A stretch of 64,000 nucleotides of DNA, taken from Deltaproteobacteria bacterium (GTDB taxonomy: Bacteria; Myxococcota; Kuafuiibacteriia; Kuafuiibacteriales; Kuafuiibacteriaceae). The translations under genes were made by a program, and so were the position numbers. Where the stretch lies: NCBI GenBank assembly GCA_020632995.1, contig JACKEN010000001.1:1830001-1894000 (forward strand). The letters run 5' to 3'. The notes under the pieces were generated by a model. The model did no database searches. It was given only the letters and a program-made list of their open reading frames with translations, and had not been told where the DNA came from. The number at the start of each line of letters is the position of its first letter. The stretch's first letter is position 1. Of the stretch, positions 31,720 through 41,170 are shown in pieces.

Positions 31720-32055
31720 GTGGCCGAAGTCATCGACGCCCTCGTGGTCTACGTCACCGCGCCCCAGGAGCGGGCGCCGGAGCTGGCCCGGGCCGTCGTC
31801 GCGGCCGGCCTGGCCGCCTGCGTCAACATCGTCCCCCAGATCCGGTCCATCTACCGCTGGAAGGGCGAGGTCCACGACGAGCCGGAGGCCCTCTTGATCA
31901 TCAAGACCACCCGCGACGGCTTCGAGGCGCTCCGGGTCGGGGTGGTGGCCTTGCACCCCTACGACGTCCCGGAGATCATCGCGCTCCCGCTGGAGGCCGG
32001 TCATCCCGCCTATCTGGCGTGGATCCAGGCCAACGTGGGAGGCGGCGACAAGTGA
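31720..32055 (+). CDS. cutA: Divalent-cation tolerance protein CutA
   Basis: A small trimeric protein (111 aa, GTG start) of the PII-like fold. Family motifs are VYVTAPQERAPELARAVV, GLAACVNIVPQIRSIYRWKGE, the loop EALLIIKTT, and HPYDVPEIIALPLE near the C-terminus, ending YLAWI. CutA was linked to copper tolerance in E. coli; its general role is uncertain. The last 4 bp (GTGA) overlap the start of the next gene, so translation is probably coupled. Confidence 0.95.
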   Translation: MAEVIDALVVYVTAPQERAPELARAVVAAGLAACVNIVPQIRSIYRWKGEVHDEPEALLIIKTTRDGFEALRVGVVALHPYDVPEIIALPLEAGHPAYLAWIQANVGGGDK

Positions 32056-33416
32056 AGCGGATCCTGCTGGTGGCGGCGGACCGGGCCCTCACCCGGTTCA
32101 TGGCCGAGGCGCTGATGGAGCGCACGATGGACCTGCCCCCCAGGCCCGACGACCCGTGGGACGTGGCCCGGGCCCACACCGCCCTCGAGGCCAAGCTCCT
32201 CGTGACCCGGGGCGGCCGGCCCTTCGACGTGATCCTGGTGGAGCAGGACCTCCAGGGCGGCGTCCTGAACCTGCTCGGAGACCTGCGCGCGGCCGAGGAG
32301 GCCGCCTCGGTGCCGGTCTTCCTGCTCACCGAGCGCGGCCGCGACTCCCACGTCCGCCGGATGGCGGTGGAGCTGCACGGGGTGGCCGGGTTCCTCGACA
32401 AGCCGGTGACGGCGGAGGGGCTGCGGGAGACCTTCCAGGGGCTGGAGCGGCGCAAGCGCGTGCTCCTGGTGGAGTCGGACGGCGACCGGGGCGAGCGCTA
32501 CCAGCGGGCCCTGGAGCGGGTGGGCTACCTGGTGGAGCGGGTCACTTCGGGCCGGGACGCCCTCGACCGCGCCGCGCGCACGAAGCCGGACGCGGCGGTG
32601 GCGGCCCTCGACCTCCCCGACCTGCGGGGCCTCGACGTCTGCGTGGCCCTGAAGCGGAGCCAGAAGGGCCACACCCTGCCGGTGGTGCTCTACGGCCAGA
32701 TCGCCGCCCTCACCGGTCAGGGCACCGAAGAGAACGCCCACCGGGCCGACGACTTCGTGCAGGCCCCCTTCGACGACGAGATCCTCGTGGAGCGGGTGGC
32801 CCAGCTGGTGGGCCTCGGCCCCGGCCAGGCGATCAAGAAGAAGCGCCGGCGCAGCATCCTCGATCGCCTCCCCTCCGGGGTCGTGGAGTCCGAGCAGCCC
32901 ACCCTCTCGGACCTGCAGCCGGTGGAGGACGAAGAGAACCCCACCAACAAGAGCCGCCGGCCGCAGGTCGCGGAGACGTTCGAGGGCGCGCTGGAGACCG
33001 ACAAGGACCTGGGCCGGGACGACACCGATCCCCCCACCCCGCCCCCGTCCGCCTCCCCCGCCGCGGTCTCCCCCACCCGGCGCACCACCCGCAGGGTGCC
33101 TTGCAACACCGCGATGTCGGCGAAGAACGGGGCGAAGGTCTACCGATCGCGGACCCTCGACATCTCCCACGGCGGGATCTTCTTCGCGACCGATGAGCCC
33201 CTCGACATCGGGGAGCGCATCGACATGGCCTTCAAGCTCCCGGGGGCCGAGGAGACGATCCGGGCGGTGGGCAAGGTGTGCTGGGTGGGCCGGGGCGGCG
33301 CGGACCACGTGGAGGGGGTCGGCGTGAAGTTCAGCCAGATCGACCAGGCGCACCTGAAGGTCATCGTGGACTACGTGAACCGAGTCGCCCGAGTGCTCTA
33401 CTCGGCCTCCGAGTAG
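32052..33416 (+). CDS. Double receiver-domain protein with PilZ domain
   Basis: A 454-aa protein starting at a GTG that overlaps the cutA stop. The first receiver-like domain (about 1-135) has VILVEQDLQGG with Asp at the phospho-acceptor position, and a Lys in FLDKPVT. The second (about 136-260) has an altered pocket (AVAALDLPDLRGL, no clear Lys-Thr pair) and may be structural. A long charged linker and a Thr/Pro-rich stretch follow. Then comes a C-terminal PilZ domain, with RRTTRR as the Arg motif and DISHGGIFF as the D/NxSxxG motif; both c-di-GMP-binding elements are present. It probably links phosphorylation to c-di-GMP, as in myxobacterial motility and polarity proteins. No output enzyme is fused. 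Confidence 0.86.
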   Translation: MKRILLVAADRALTRFMAEALMERTMDLPPRPDDPWDVARAHTALEAKLLVTRGGRPFDVILVEQDLQGGVLNLLGDLRAAEEAASVPVFLLTERGRDSHVRRMAVELHGVAGFLDKPVTAEGLRETFQGLERRKRVLLVESDGDRGERYQRALERVGYLVERVTSGRDALDRAARTKPDAAVAALDLPDLRGLDVCVALKRSQKGHTLPVVLYGQIAALTGQGTEENAHRADDFVQAPFDDEILVERVAQLVGLGPGQAIKKKRRRSILDRLPSGVVESEQPTLSDLQPVEDEENPTNKSRRPQVAETFEGALETDKDLGRDDTDPPTPPPSASPAAVSPTRRTTRRVPCNTAMSAKNGAKVYRSRTLDISHGGIFFATDEPLDIGERIDMAFKLPGAEETIRAVGKVCWVGRGGADHVEGVGVKFSQIDQAHLKVIVDYVNRVARVLYSASE

Positions 33417-33419
33417 CCC

Positions 33420-34223
33420 GTGCAAGCTCGACTGCAGTTGATGACCTGGGCGCTCGTCGCCCTCACCGCGGGATGCCGCGCCAAGGCGCCCCCTGCCCCG
33501 CCACCCCCGACCCCGGACGTGCAGGTGGCGGAGGGGGCCGCGTTCGCGCTGGTGCGCGGCGGCCTGCGCCCGGTGTTCGCGCAAGGTGACCTGCACGTCT
33601 TCGTCAACCCCGCCGCCCTCAACCCCGACGAGGGGCTGCCCGGGGTGGCGTTCGGGGACGACAAGGGCCCCCACTACGAGCTGCTGGGGGGCTACTTCGC
33701 GCCCCAGCTGATCCCGCCCCGCACCGACCTGCCCCACCGGGTCGAGGTCCGCGCGCGGGGCGGCGAGCTCCTGATCCGCTTCTTCGCCCCCGACGCGAAG
33801 GCCCCCGACCTCGATCTCACCGTCACCGCGTCCGCCGCTCCGCAGGTCGTCTTGCGCGGCGGCGCGGTGGTGGTGCTCCCCGCGGATCGCGCCACCGTCC
33901 GCGGGGCCCTCGAGGGCGCGCCGGCGCTCTTCACCACCCAGGAGGCGGGGGGCGAGCCCGAGGTGCGGGCCCCCCGGGCGGACCGCCTCGAGGTGATCTC
34001 GCCCCGGCGCGGGGCGTTCCTGCTGAGCCTCGGGTGCCCCCGGCCGACCCTGGTGAAGCCGGTGCCGCGGGGCTCGACCAGCAGCTTCGTGGTGCACGTG
34101 GGGCCTCGGCCGCCGGCGGCGGATCCGCTCTACAGCCCGCCCCTGCCCGCGCCGCACCCGGACCTGACGCGCTGCGCCGCGACCGGCACCAGCACCCTCA
34201 CCTTCCCCGCCACTCCCGGTTGA
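33420..34223 (+). CDS. Lipoprotein of unknown function
   Basis: A 267-aa protein starting at GTG 33420, 3 bp after the previous stop. The signal peptide ends at lipobox LTAGC (about Cys19). A Pro-rich linker is followed by a beta-rich body, including RRGAFLLSLGCPRPTLVKP and a SFVVHVGP strand. Few family-specific features are visible. It is likely co-transcribed with cutA and the PilZ gene. The GTG overlaps a copy-like half-match of the GCA-N8-TGC motif. Confidence 0.62.
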   Translation: MQARLQLMTWALVALTAGCRAKAPPAPPPPTPDVQVAEGAAFALVRGGLRPVFAQGDLHVFVNPAALNPDEGLPGVAFGDDKGPHYELLGGYFAPQLIPPRTDLPHRVEVRARGGELLIRFFAPDAKAPDLDLTVTASAAPQVVLRGGAVVVLPADRATVRGALEGAPALFTTQEAGGEPEVRAPRADRLEVISPRRGAFLLSLGCPRPTLVKPVPRGSTSSFVVHVGPRPPAADPLYSPPLPAPHPDLTRCAATGTSTLTFPATPG

Positions 34224-34254
34224 CGGCGGTCGGGCGGCAAACGAGTCTGCGGGC

Positions 34255-35447
34255 ATGTTCGGCAACGCCCAAGACGTCCTTCGCGCCACCCTCCAGGAGA
34301 TCGACGACGCCGGTCTCACCAAGAGGGAGCGCATCATCACCTCCCCGCAGTCGGCGCGCATCCACGCCGACCCGGGCGGCGACGTGGTGAACTTCTGCGC
34401 CAACAACTACCTGGGTCTGGCCGACGATCCGGACGTGATCAAGGCGGCCAAGGACGCGATGGACCGCTACGGCTTCGGGCTCGCCTCGGTGCGCTTCATC
34501 TGCGGCACCCAGACCATCCACAAGGAGCTGGAGGCCGCGGTCTCGTCCTTCAAGCGCACCGAGGACACCATCCTCTACTCCAGCTGCTTCGACGCGAACG
34601 GCGGCCTCTTCGAGACCCTGCTCCAGGATCAGGACGCGATCATCTCGGACAGCCTCAACCACGCGTCGATCATCGACGGCATCCGGCTCTGCAAGGCGGA
34701 GCGCCATCGGTACGAGCACGGCAACCTGAACCAGCTCGAGGACGCGCTCAAGGCGACCGAGGGCAAGCGCATGCGCCTGATCGCCACCGACGGCGTGTTC
34801 TCGATGGACGGCGACTACGCCGAGCTCGGCGAGATCTGCGACCTCGCCGACAAGTACAACGCGATGGTGATGATCGACGACTGCCACGCCACCGGCTTCG
34901 TGGGTCGGACCGGCCGCGGCACCACCGAGCACTGCGACGTGATGGGCCGGGTGGACATCATCACCTCCACCCTCGGCAAGGCGCTCGGCGGCGCCTCCGG
35001 TGGGTTCACCACCGGGCGCAAGGAGATCATCGATCCTCCTCCGGCAGCGCTCGCGGCCGTACCTGTTCTCCAACACCCTGGCCCCCGCGATCGCCGGCGC
35101 CTCCCTGGCCGGTGCTGAGCAAGCTCGAGGCCTCCACCGAGCGCCGGGACCGCCTCGAGGAGAACACCAAGTACTTCCGCGGCCAGATGGAGGCGCTCGG
35201 CTTCGACATCCGGCCCGGCACCCACCCCATCGTCCCCGTGATGCTGGGCGACGCCCGCCTCGCCAGCGGCATGGCGGACGACCTCTTGAAGGAGGGCATC
35301 TACGTGGTGGGCTTCTCGTTCCCGGTGGTGCCCCACGGGAAGGCCCGGATCCGGACCCAGATGAGCGCGGCCCACAACCGCACCGACCTCGACCGTGCCC
35401 TGGCCGCCTTCGCCAAGGTCGGCAAGGCCCGCGGCGTCATCGACTGA
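34255..35447 (+). CDS. kbl: Glycine C-acetyltransferase (2-amino-3-ketobutyrate CoA ligase; two frameshifts)
   Basis: PLP enzyme that splits 2-amino-3-ketobutyrate with CoA into glycine and acetyl-CoA, the second step of threonine catabolism via threonine dehydrogenase. Family landmarks are NFCANNYLGLADDP, FGLASVRFICGT, FSMDGDYAEL, DDCHATGF and the PLP-lysine peptide STLGKALGGASGG. Two one-base insertions interrupt the C-terminal third: near 35034-35040 (after KEIID; corrected reading LLRQRSRPYLFSNTLAPA) and near 35111-35112 (corrected VLSKLEASTERRDRLEENT). The corrected product is 396 aa, typical of KBL. No tdh is adjacent. Other alpha-oxoamine synthases (BioF, HemA) are less likely because KBL-specific residues dominate. 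Confidence 0.9.
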
Positions 35448-35493
35448 CGCGGCCCTTTACCCCCGCGGCCGGGCGTGGTTTCCAGGCCCGGCA

Positions 35494-35982
35494 ATGGCCA
35501 CCGAGAAGAAGAGCAAGAAGCCCGCGAAGGCCAAGGCGGCCCCCGCCCCCGAGCCTGCGGATCCGACGCCGCCCCCCGCCCCCGAGCCCGAGGCAGCCCC
35601 CGAGCCCGAGGAGCCGCCGGCGCCGCAGGTCTTCCTGCGCGACGCCGAGGCCCGCGATCCCGAGGAGGAGAAGGCCATCCGCGGCCTGATCAAGAAGGGC
35701 GAGAAGGCCCTCGAGGCGTTCGAGGAGGTCCTGGCCTGCTTCGAGCCCGGCCCCGAGCGCGCGGTGAAGAACGCGCTGAAGCGCCTGGCCGAGGAGCTTG
35801 ACGCCCTCAAGCCGCCGGAGCCGAGGAAGTGCAAGGAGTACAAGCGCGCCCTCGCGCTCGCGAGGAAGGGTGAGATGGGCATCCACCCGGACGACGTGAT
35901 GAAGTACTGCCGCTGCGAGGAGTGCACGGCGCTCCGGGCGAAGGCGGGGGTCGATGACCCGCTCACGCCGCGGAGCGTGTGA
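35494..35982 (+). CDS. Small charged protein with conserved Cys-rich end
   Basis: A 162-aa soluble protein starting at ATG 35494. Residues 1-45 are a Lys/Ala/Pro/Glu linker with no fixed structure. The rest is mostly helical (EEKAIRGLIKKGEKALEAFEEVL, then AVKNALKRLAEELDAL). It ends with a possible metal or disulfide motif, KYCRCEECTALRAK. The family is not recognised. It lies 46 bp after kbl in the same direction. Confidence 0.6.
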   Translation: MATEKKSKKPAKAKAAPAPEPADPTPPPAPEPEAAPEPEEPPAPQVFLRDAEARDPEEEKAIRGLIKKGEKALEAFEEVLACFEPGPERAVKNALKRLAEELDALKPPEPRKCKEYKRALALARKGEMGIHPDDVMKYCRCEECTALRAKAGVDDPLTPRSV

Positions 35983-35991
35983 GGCTCGTCC

Positions 35992-37026
35992 TCAGCTACC
36001 GAACCAGTCGTCGGCCACCGCTGCGGCCTCGGCTCCTGTGTACGTGAAGTCCGCAGTTCCCGTGCAACTGACCTCGGTCTCGGTGGCGGTGCAGGTGATC
36101 TCGCCGTCGGCGCCGCGGATCGTCCAGCTCACCGTGCCCATCCCACCCACGTTGGTCGCGCTGATCGAGAAGACGTAGGAGTACTCCTCGCCGTCCGGCG
36201 CCTTGACGTAGAACAGGTACTCAATGCCAGCGGTGTCACCCGCGGTGCCCGAGGTGGCGGTGATGCGAACGCCGCCCTTGAGCTGCGCGCTGTAGGTGCT
36301 CGCGTCCTCGTGCCAGGTCCCGCTGACGTCCCAATAGGCCAGGATCTCGGCCGCCTCGGTCTCGGAGGAGGTGCCGCTCGCGGTGGCGCGCATGACGGTC
36401 TCACCGTTGACGCACGCCTCGGCTCCGCCGACCTCGCAGATGTCCATGGTCTGCTTGACCTCGAACTTGGTCTCCTCGTCGCTGATGGAGATCTTGATCT
36501 CCACCGTCATCGAGCCGGTGAGCTCACCGTCCGAGCACGAGGACACGTCCAGCGTGTAGCTGGCGTCGCCGCTGGCCGCGCCGACCCCGAAGGCCGCGTC
36601 CAGGATGAGCTCCTGCCAGATCTCCTCGTAGGCCTGCTGCGCGGCCATGTCATCGGAGCACCCCGCCCCAGCGAACTGAGCCGACGTGAGGAAGCTCTGC
36701 TTGGAGCCCTTCGCTGCGGCTCGGGCGGCCCGGATCATGTTCAATGCCTTCGGCGCCCACGCGGTGGCCGAGACCTGCTCCAGCGCTCGCGTCTTGCCCT
36801 CGGCGGTGAGCGCTGCGCCGGGGATGCCGGCGCCCGCGATGCCCATGACGGGGTTGGCGCCGTCACGCTGGGCCTGAGCCGCCATCACGCCCTCCTTGTT
36901 GGAGGTCGAGCCCGACGGATTCTGGAAGTCTTCCCGAATCTGGTCGATGGGGTCGCCGCCGCAGGCCACCAGGCCGAGCGAGAGTGAGGTGAAGGCCGCG
37001 AGGCCGAGGGTCTTCATGCGCATCAT
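35992..37026 (-). CDS. Lipoprotein of unknown function
   Basis: A 344-aa protein; several ATGs are close together (37026, 37023, 37017). Signal peptide and lipobox LVACGG. The mature part has an Ala-rich helical portion (about 50-120) and then a beta-rich portion with repeated acidic strands (GELTGSMTVEIKISISDEE and ATNVGGMGTVSWTIRG). It contains several Cys, suggesting export. No domain is recognised. It converges with the small charged protein gene and lies downstream of no obvious partner. Confidence 0.65.
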   Translation of the reverse strand: MMRMKTLGLAAFTSLSLGLVACGGDPIDQIREDFQNPSGSTSNKEGVMAAQAQRDGANPVMGIAGAGIPGAALTAEGKTRALEQVSATAWAPKALNMIRAARAAAKGSKQSFLTSAQFAGAGCSDDMAAQQAYEEIWQELILDAAFGVGAASGDASYTLDVSSCSDGELTGSMTVEIKISISDEETKFEVKQTMDICEVGGAEACVNGETVMRATASGTSSETEAAEILAYWDVSGTWHEDASTYSAQLKGGVRITATSGTAGDTAGIEYLFYVKAPDGEEYSYVFSISATNVGGMGTVSWTIRGADGEITCTATETEVSCTGTADFTYTGAEAAAVADDWFGS

Positions 37027-37119
37027 CGGTATAGGTTCCTCCCCGTTGGAGAGCACTATCTACACCGGAACCGGCGGCCACGCATCATCGTGACCGCTCG
37101 CACCCACCCCGCCCCACCG

Positions 37120-38968
37120 TCAGTCCATGCCGCCGTCCGCGGTCACCCTGAACACCTCTTCATAGGTCGTCACACCCTGAGCCAGCTTCCGGATCGCGGC
37201 CTGCCGGAGGGGGGTCATGCCGTCGAGCTGGGCGATCTTGCCGATCTCCTTGGCGTCCTTGCCTTCCATGATCATCTTCCGGATCTTGGGGCTCACATCC
37301 AGCATCTCGAAGATGCCGGTGCGGCCGTACAGGCCGGTGTTGCGGCAGCGGACGCAGCCCTCCCCCACCTTCACCGGGAGCTTCCTGCGCTCCCCGGGCT
37401 CGAGCGGGATCCCGAGCGCGACGATCTGCTCGTCGCTCAAGAAGCGCTCGGTCGCGCACTCCTGACACACGCGGCGGACCAGGCGCTGGGCGACCACCCC
37501 GGTGAGCACCGACGCCAACAGGAACGGCTCCACCCCCAGGTCCATGATGCGGGACACCGAGGTGGCGGTGTCGTTGGTGTGCAGGGTCGAGAAGACCATG
37601 TGGCCCGTCAACGCGGCTTGCACCGTCATCTGGGCGGTCTCCTTGTCGCGGATCTCGCCCACCATCACGATGTCGGGATCCTGGCGCAGGATGGTCCGGA
37701 GCGCGGCGGCGAAGGTGACGTCGATCTTGTTCTGCACCGCCACCTGGTTGAGCGGCTCGTAGACCATCTCGATCGGGTCCTCGACCGTCACCACGTTCAC
37801 CCCGGGCCGGGCGAGGTACTTCAGGGTCGAGTAGAGGGTCGTGGTCTTGCCGCTCCCGGTGGGGCCGGTCACCAGGACCAGGCCGTTGGGGCGGCTGATC
37901 CAGCCCTCGTAGACGTCGCGCTCCTTGGTGGTGAAGCCGAGGTCCACCACGTCGGCCAGGAGCACCTGGGGGTCGAAGATCCGGATCACCACCTTCTCGC
38001 CGAAGGCGACCGGGAGGCTGGAGACACGCAGCTCGATCTCGCGCTCGCCCCGCTGGGTCTTGATGCGCCCGTCCTGGGGCCGGCGCTTCTCGGCGATGTC
38101 CATGCGGGCCAGGATCTTGATGCGGGCCACGAAGGCCGGGTGCACGCCGGAGGGGATCTCGCCGATGTCGTGCAGGATGCCGTCGATGCGCAGGCGCAGC
38201 TTCGAGACTTCGCGCTTCGGCTCGATGTGGATGTCGGACGCGCGGTTGTCGAACGCGGCGTTCAACAGGTACTCCACCGCGGCGACGATCTTCTGATCGC
38301 CGGGGTCGATCTCCTCCGAGCTGCGGACCCGGACCAGCTGCTCCAGGTTCTGCAGGTTGGCGCCGCTGTTGGCGTCCGCCGCCGCCCCGCTCACCGCCTG
38401 CCGGAAGCCGTAGACCTGGGTGATGATGTTGACGATGTCCCGCTTGGAGGTCACCACGGTGGTGACCTCGCGCCCGGTGGCCCGCGCGAACTCCTCCAGC
38501 CCCTGGGTGTCGTAGGGGTCGGCGATCGCCACCATGAGCTGGTTGCCCCGCTCCTGGAGCGGCAGCATCACGTGACGCCGCGCGAAGCCCCTCGGGAGGG
38601 TCCGGGTGATGAGGCCCATGTCGAGATCGAGGGGGTCGATCTTCTTGTAGGGAATGTCGGTGGCCTGGGAGAGGAGCTGAGCGAGGATGTCCTCGTCGAT
38701 ATGCCGTCCGGGCGCGTCCGGGTGCGGGAGCTGGGCCGCGTCGACCAGCTCGGTCGCGGCCACGTGGTAGTCCTTCTTCTTGAGGCCCGCCGGGCCGAAC
38801 TTGTTGCGCAGGAACTTCGCCCGGAGGGTCTCCTCCTTCGCCAACAAGTCCCGCTTCACCGACGTCGTCGATGGCGGCGGCCTCCTGCAGCATGTCGAGG
38901 AGGAACGCGAAGGTCAGCTTGCCCACGGGGTTGGTCCGGGGCGCAGGGCGGCGGGGCGACGGGCGCAT
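37120..38968 (-). CDS. Type IV pilus / type II secretion ATPase (PilB/GspE family; one frameshift)
   Basis: Hexameric ATPase powering pilus extension or pseudopilus assembly. The start is ATG 38968 (MRPSPRRPAPRTN); after about 36 codons the frame is broken near 38860 by an extra base. The corrected protein is 615 aa. An N-terminal GspE_N-like domain is followed by Walker A GPTGSGKT (about residue 368), the Asp box VVTVEDPIE, Walker B GEIRDKETAQ, a His box STLHTNDTA and the four-Cys zinc motif (CQECATE...CVRCRNTG). The protein resembles PilB or GspE equally; no pilC, pilT or gsp neighbour is present to decide. Confidence 0.9.
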
Positions 38969-38990
38969 CGCCTCGGATACTAACCCAGGT

Positions 38991-40043
38991 TCAGCGCAGC
39001 TCCACCGGTGCGCTGCCGCGCTCGGAGAGCTGGTCGACCGCCCCGACCAGGCCGTCCGCCATGGCCCGGCTGGCCCGGCTCTGGAGGAGGTCCAGGAGCT
39101 TGGGCTTGGGCGGCCGCGGGTAGACCAGGGCGGGGTCCTCGACCTTGGCGTAGGCCGCGCTCGAGGTGTCCACCGTGCTCCCACCCTCCTTGGCGTCCCT
39201 GGCCCGGGCGAGCAGCACCGCCTTTCGGGCCGCGTCCCACAGGCCGCCGAGCTCGTCGACAAGGTCGGCCTCGAGCGCCGCCCGCCCGGTGAGGATCCGC
39301 CCGTCGGCGATCTTCTTCACCGCCTCCACCGGGAGGCCGCGGCGCTCCGCGGTGAGGGTCACGAACTGATCGTAGATGTCGTTGATCAGGCCCATGAACA
39401 GCGCCTCGTCCGCCTCGGTGAGGGCCCGGAACGGGTTCCCCGCGTCCTTGAGCGGGCCGGACTTGAAGGTGCGCATCCGAAAGCGGGCCAGCTCGGCCAG
39501 CTCGGTGAGATCGGGGGTCTGGGTGATGACGCCGATCGAGCCGGTGATCGTGCCGGGCGAGGCGAAGACCCAGTCCGCCCCGAGCGAGATCCAGAAGCCC
39601 CCCGAGGCCGCGGTGCTCCCCATCGAGGCCACCACCGGCTTCTTGGCCGAGGCCTCCCGGAGGGCCTGGTAGATCTCCTGGGACGGCGCCACCGCGCCCC
39701 CCGGGGACTCGATCCGGAGCACCAGCGCCACGAGGTCGTCGCGCCGCGCGAACTCTCGGATCTGCCGGGTGATCTCGTCGGAGGTCACGATGGGGCCGCT
39801 GACCTCGACCACCCCCACCCGCTCCCCTCGGCCGCCCAGGATCTGGTCGTGATCACCGCCGATGGTCGCGAGGGTGGCGCAGGTGCCGCCGGCCATCATC
39901 CCGAACACCAGCATGAGGATGAGCACGAAGGCGCTCCCGCCCTTGCCCCCGGAGTCCCGCCGCTCCGGGCGGGGGCGGTGCGGGAACGCCGCGGGGGGCG
40001 GGGCCTGAGGGGGACCGGGGGGCTGCCCCATGGGTGGTTGCAT
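38991..40043 (-). CDS. sppA: Signal peptide peptidase SppA, 36K type
   Basis: Membrane-bound serine protease (family S49) that degrades leftover signal peptides. Starts at ATG 40043; 350 aa. A Pro-rich cytoplasmic N-terminus is followed by one membrane helix (AFVLILMLVFGMMAGGTCA) and a periplasmic catalytic domain. The family core is VVEVSGPI, LRIESPGGAVAPSQEIY, the nucleophile in SMGSTAASGGFWIS, and FKSGPLKDAGNPFR with the general-base Lys. The length fits the short, B. subtilis-like SppA. It is on the same strand as the PilB-like gene but separated by 22 bp. Confidence 0.92.
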   Translation of the reverse strand: MQPPMGQPPGPPQAPPPAAFPHRPRPERRDSGGKGGSAFVLILMLVFGMMAGGTCATLATIGGDHDQILGGRGERVGVVEVSGPIVTSDEITRQIREFARRDDLVALVLRIESPGGAVAPSQEIYQALREASAKKPVVASMGSTAASGGFWISLGADWVFASPGTITGSIGVITQTPDLTELAELARFRMRTFKSGPLKDAGNPFRALTEADEALFMGLINDIYDQFVTLTAERRGLPVEAVKKIADGRILTGRAALEADLVDELGGLWDAARKAVLLARARDAKEGGSTVDTSSAAYAKVEDPALVYPRPPKPKLLDLLQSRASRAMADGLVGAVDQLSERGSAPVELR

Positions 40044-40130
40044 ACCGAGGTCGAGCTCCTGGGCCGCTGCATTAGCACGCCGTCGCCCGCTCTCGCGAGC
40101 CTCGACCCGCGAGTCTGCTATGACTGATGT

Positions 40131-41159
40131 ATGGCAGACCGATCGGCGTCCACGTTGAGCGCGCTCCTCGAGGCCACCCTGGTGGGGGTGGTGCGGGACG
40201 GGGATCGCGATCGAGCGGCCGAGGTGTTCGGCGGGGTGCTCGAGGCCGGCCTGCGGGCGGTGGAGGTCACCGCCACCACCCCCGGGTGCTTCGAGCTGAT
40301 CCGCGCCCACGCCGAGCGGGCCGGCCGGGCGGGGGTGACGCTCGGCGTCGGCACCATCCGGACCCCGGCCGAGCTGGCCGCGGCGGCCGAGGCGGGGGCG
40401 GCGTTCGTGGTCTCGCCCCACACCGACCCCGCGCTGATCGCCCAGGCGAAGGCGCTGGGCCTGATCAGCATCCCCGGCGCCTTCACCCCGACCGAGATCC
40501 TCACCGCCCGAGCCGCAGGGGCCGACGTGGTGAAGGTCTTCCCGGTGAGCGCGGGGGGCGGGCACCGCTATGTCCGCCTGCTCCGCGGCCCCCTGCCCGA
40601 CGTGCCCCTGTGGGTGTCCGGGGACGTGCGCCTGGACGAGATCCCCGCCTACCTCGCGGCCGGGGTGCAGCTCATCGGCCTCACCTCGGTGCTCGCCCCG
40701 CCCGCCCAGACCTCCGACCCTCGCGGTGACGCCCGGGCCCGCGCCGGCGCCGCCCTGGAGGCCCTCGGGCGCGCCCGGGAGGGCGCCCCGCTCCTCGTCC
40801 TCCGGGTCGGGGACCAGCGCGTGGACATCGGCCTCAAGGAGCTCCGCCGCCTCCCGGGCTCGGCCCACACCGCGCTCGAGGCGGTGCTGCCGGGGCGCCG
40901 AGGCCACGCGGTGCGCCTCGCGGCGCTCCTCAGGAGCGCCCAGATCCCCGAGGGGGCCAGCCTGCGGCTCGTCTCCCGGGACGGCTTCGAGCGCACCATG
41001 AGCGCCGAGGCCCTGTACCGCGGGGGCCTGCTGCATTGGTCCACCGACGGCCACCCCCTCACCACCGACGACGGGGGCCCGCTCCGGCTCTACGTGGTCG
41101 GGGGCCAAGATCAGTGCGACAACATGAAGGGGCTGTCGGAGATCGTCCTGGTTCCGTAG
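40131..41159 (+). CDS. KDPG/KHG aldolase fused to a SUOX-like (molybdopterin-fold) domain
   Basis: A 342-aa protein with two unequal parts. Residues 1-215 are a class I 2-keto-3-deoxy-6-phosphogluconate aldolase: catalytic Glu45 in RAVEVTATTPG, phosphate loop GVGTIRTPAEL, SPHTDP, and Schiff-base Lys135 in VVKVFPVSAGG. After a short linker, residues about 225-342 look like the oxidoreductase molybdopterin-binding (sulfite oxidase) fold: VRLAALLRSAQIPEGASLRLVSRDGF, GHPLTTDDGGPLRLYV, and CDNMKGLSEIVL. No Cys occurs at the usual Mo-ligand position, so cofactor binding is doubtful. The fusion is unusual; the second part may be a sensory or structural domain. Edd, the usual partner, is not in the window. 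Confidence 0.82.
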   Translation: MADRSASTLSALLEATLVGVVRDGDRDRAAEVFGGVLEAGLRAVEVTATTPGCFELIRAHAERAGRAGVTLGVGTIRTPAELAAAAEAGAAFVVSPHTDPALIAQAKALGLISIPGAFTPTEILTARAAGADVVKVFPVSAGGGHRYVRLLRGPLPDVPLWVSGDVRLDEIPAYLAAGVQLIGLTSVLAPPAQTSDPRGDARARAGAALEALGRAREGAPLLVLRVGDQRVDIGLKELRRLPGSAHTALEAVLPGRRGHAVRLAALLRSAQIPEGASLRLVSRDGFERTMSAEALYRGGLLHWSTDGHPLTTDDGGPLRLYVVGGQDQCDNMKGLSEIVLVP

Positions 41160-41170
41160 ACTCCAGCATC

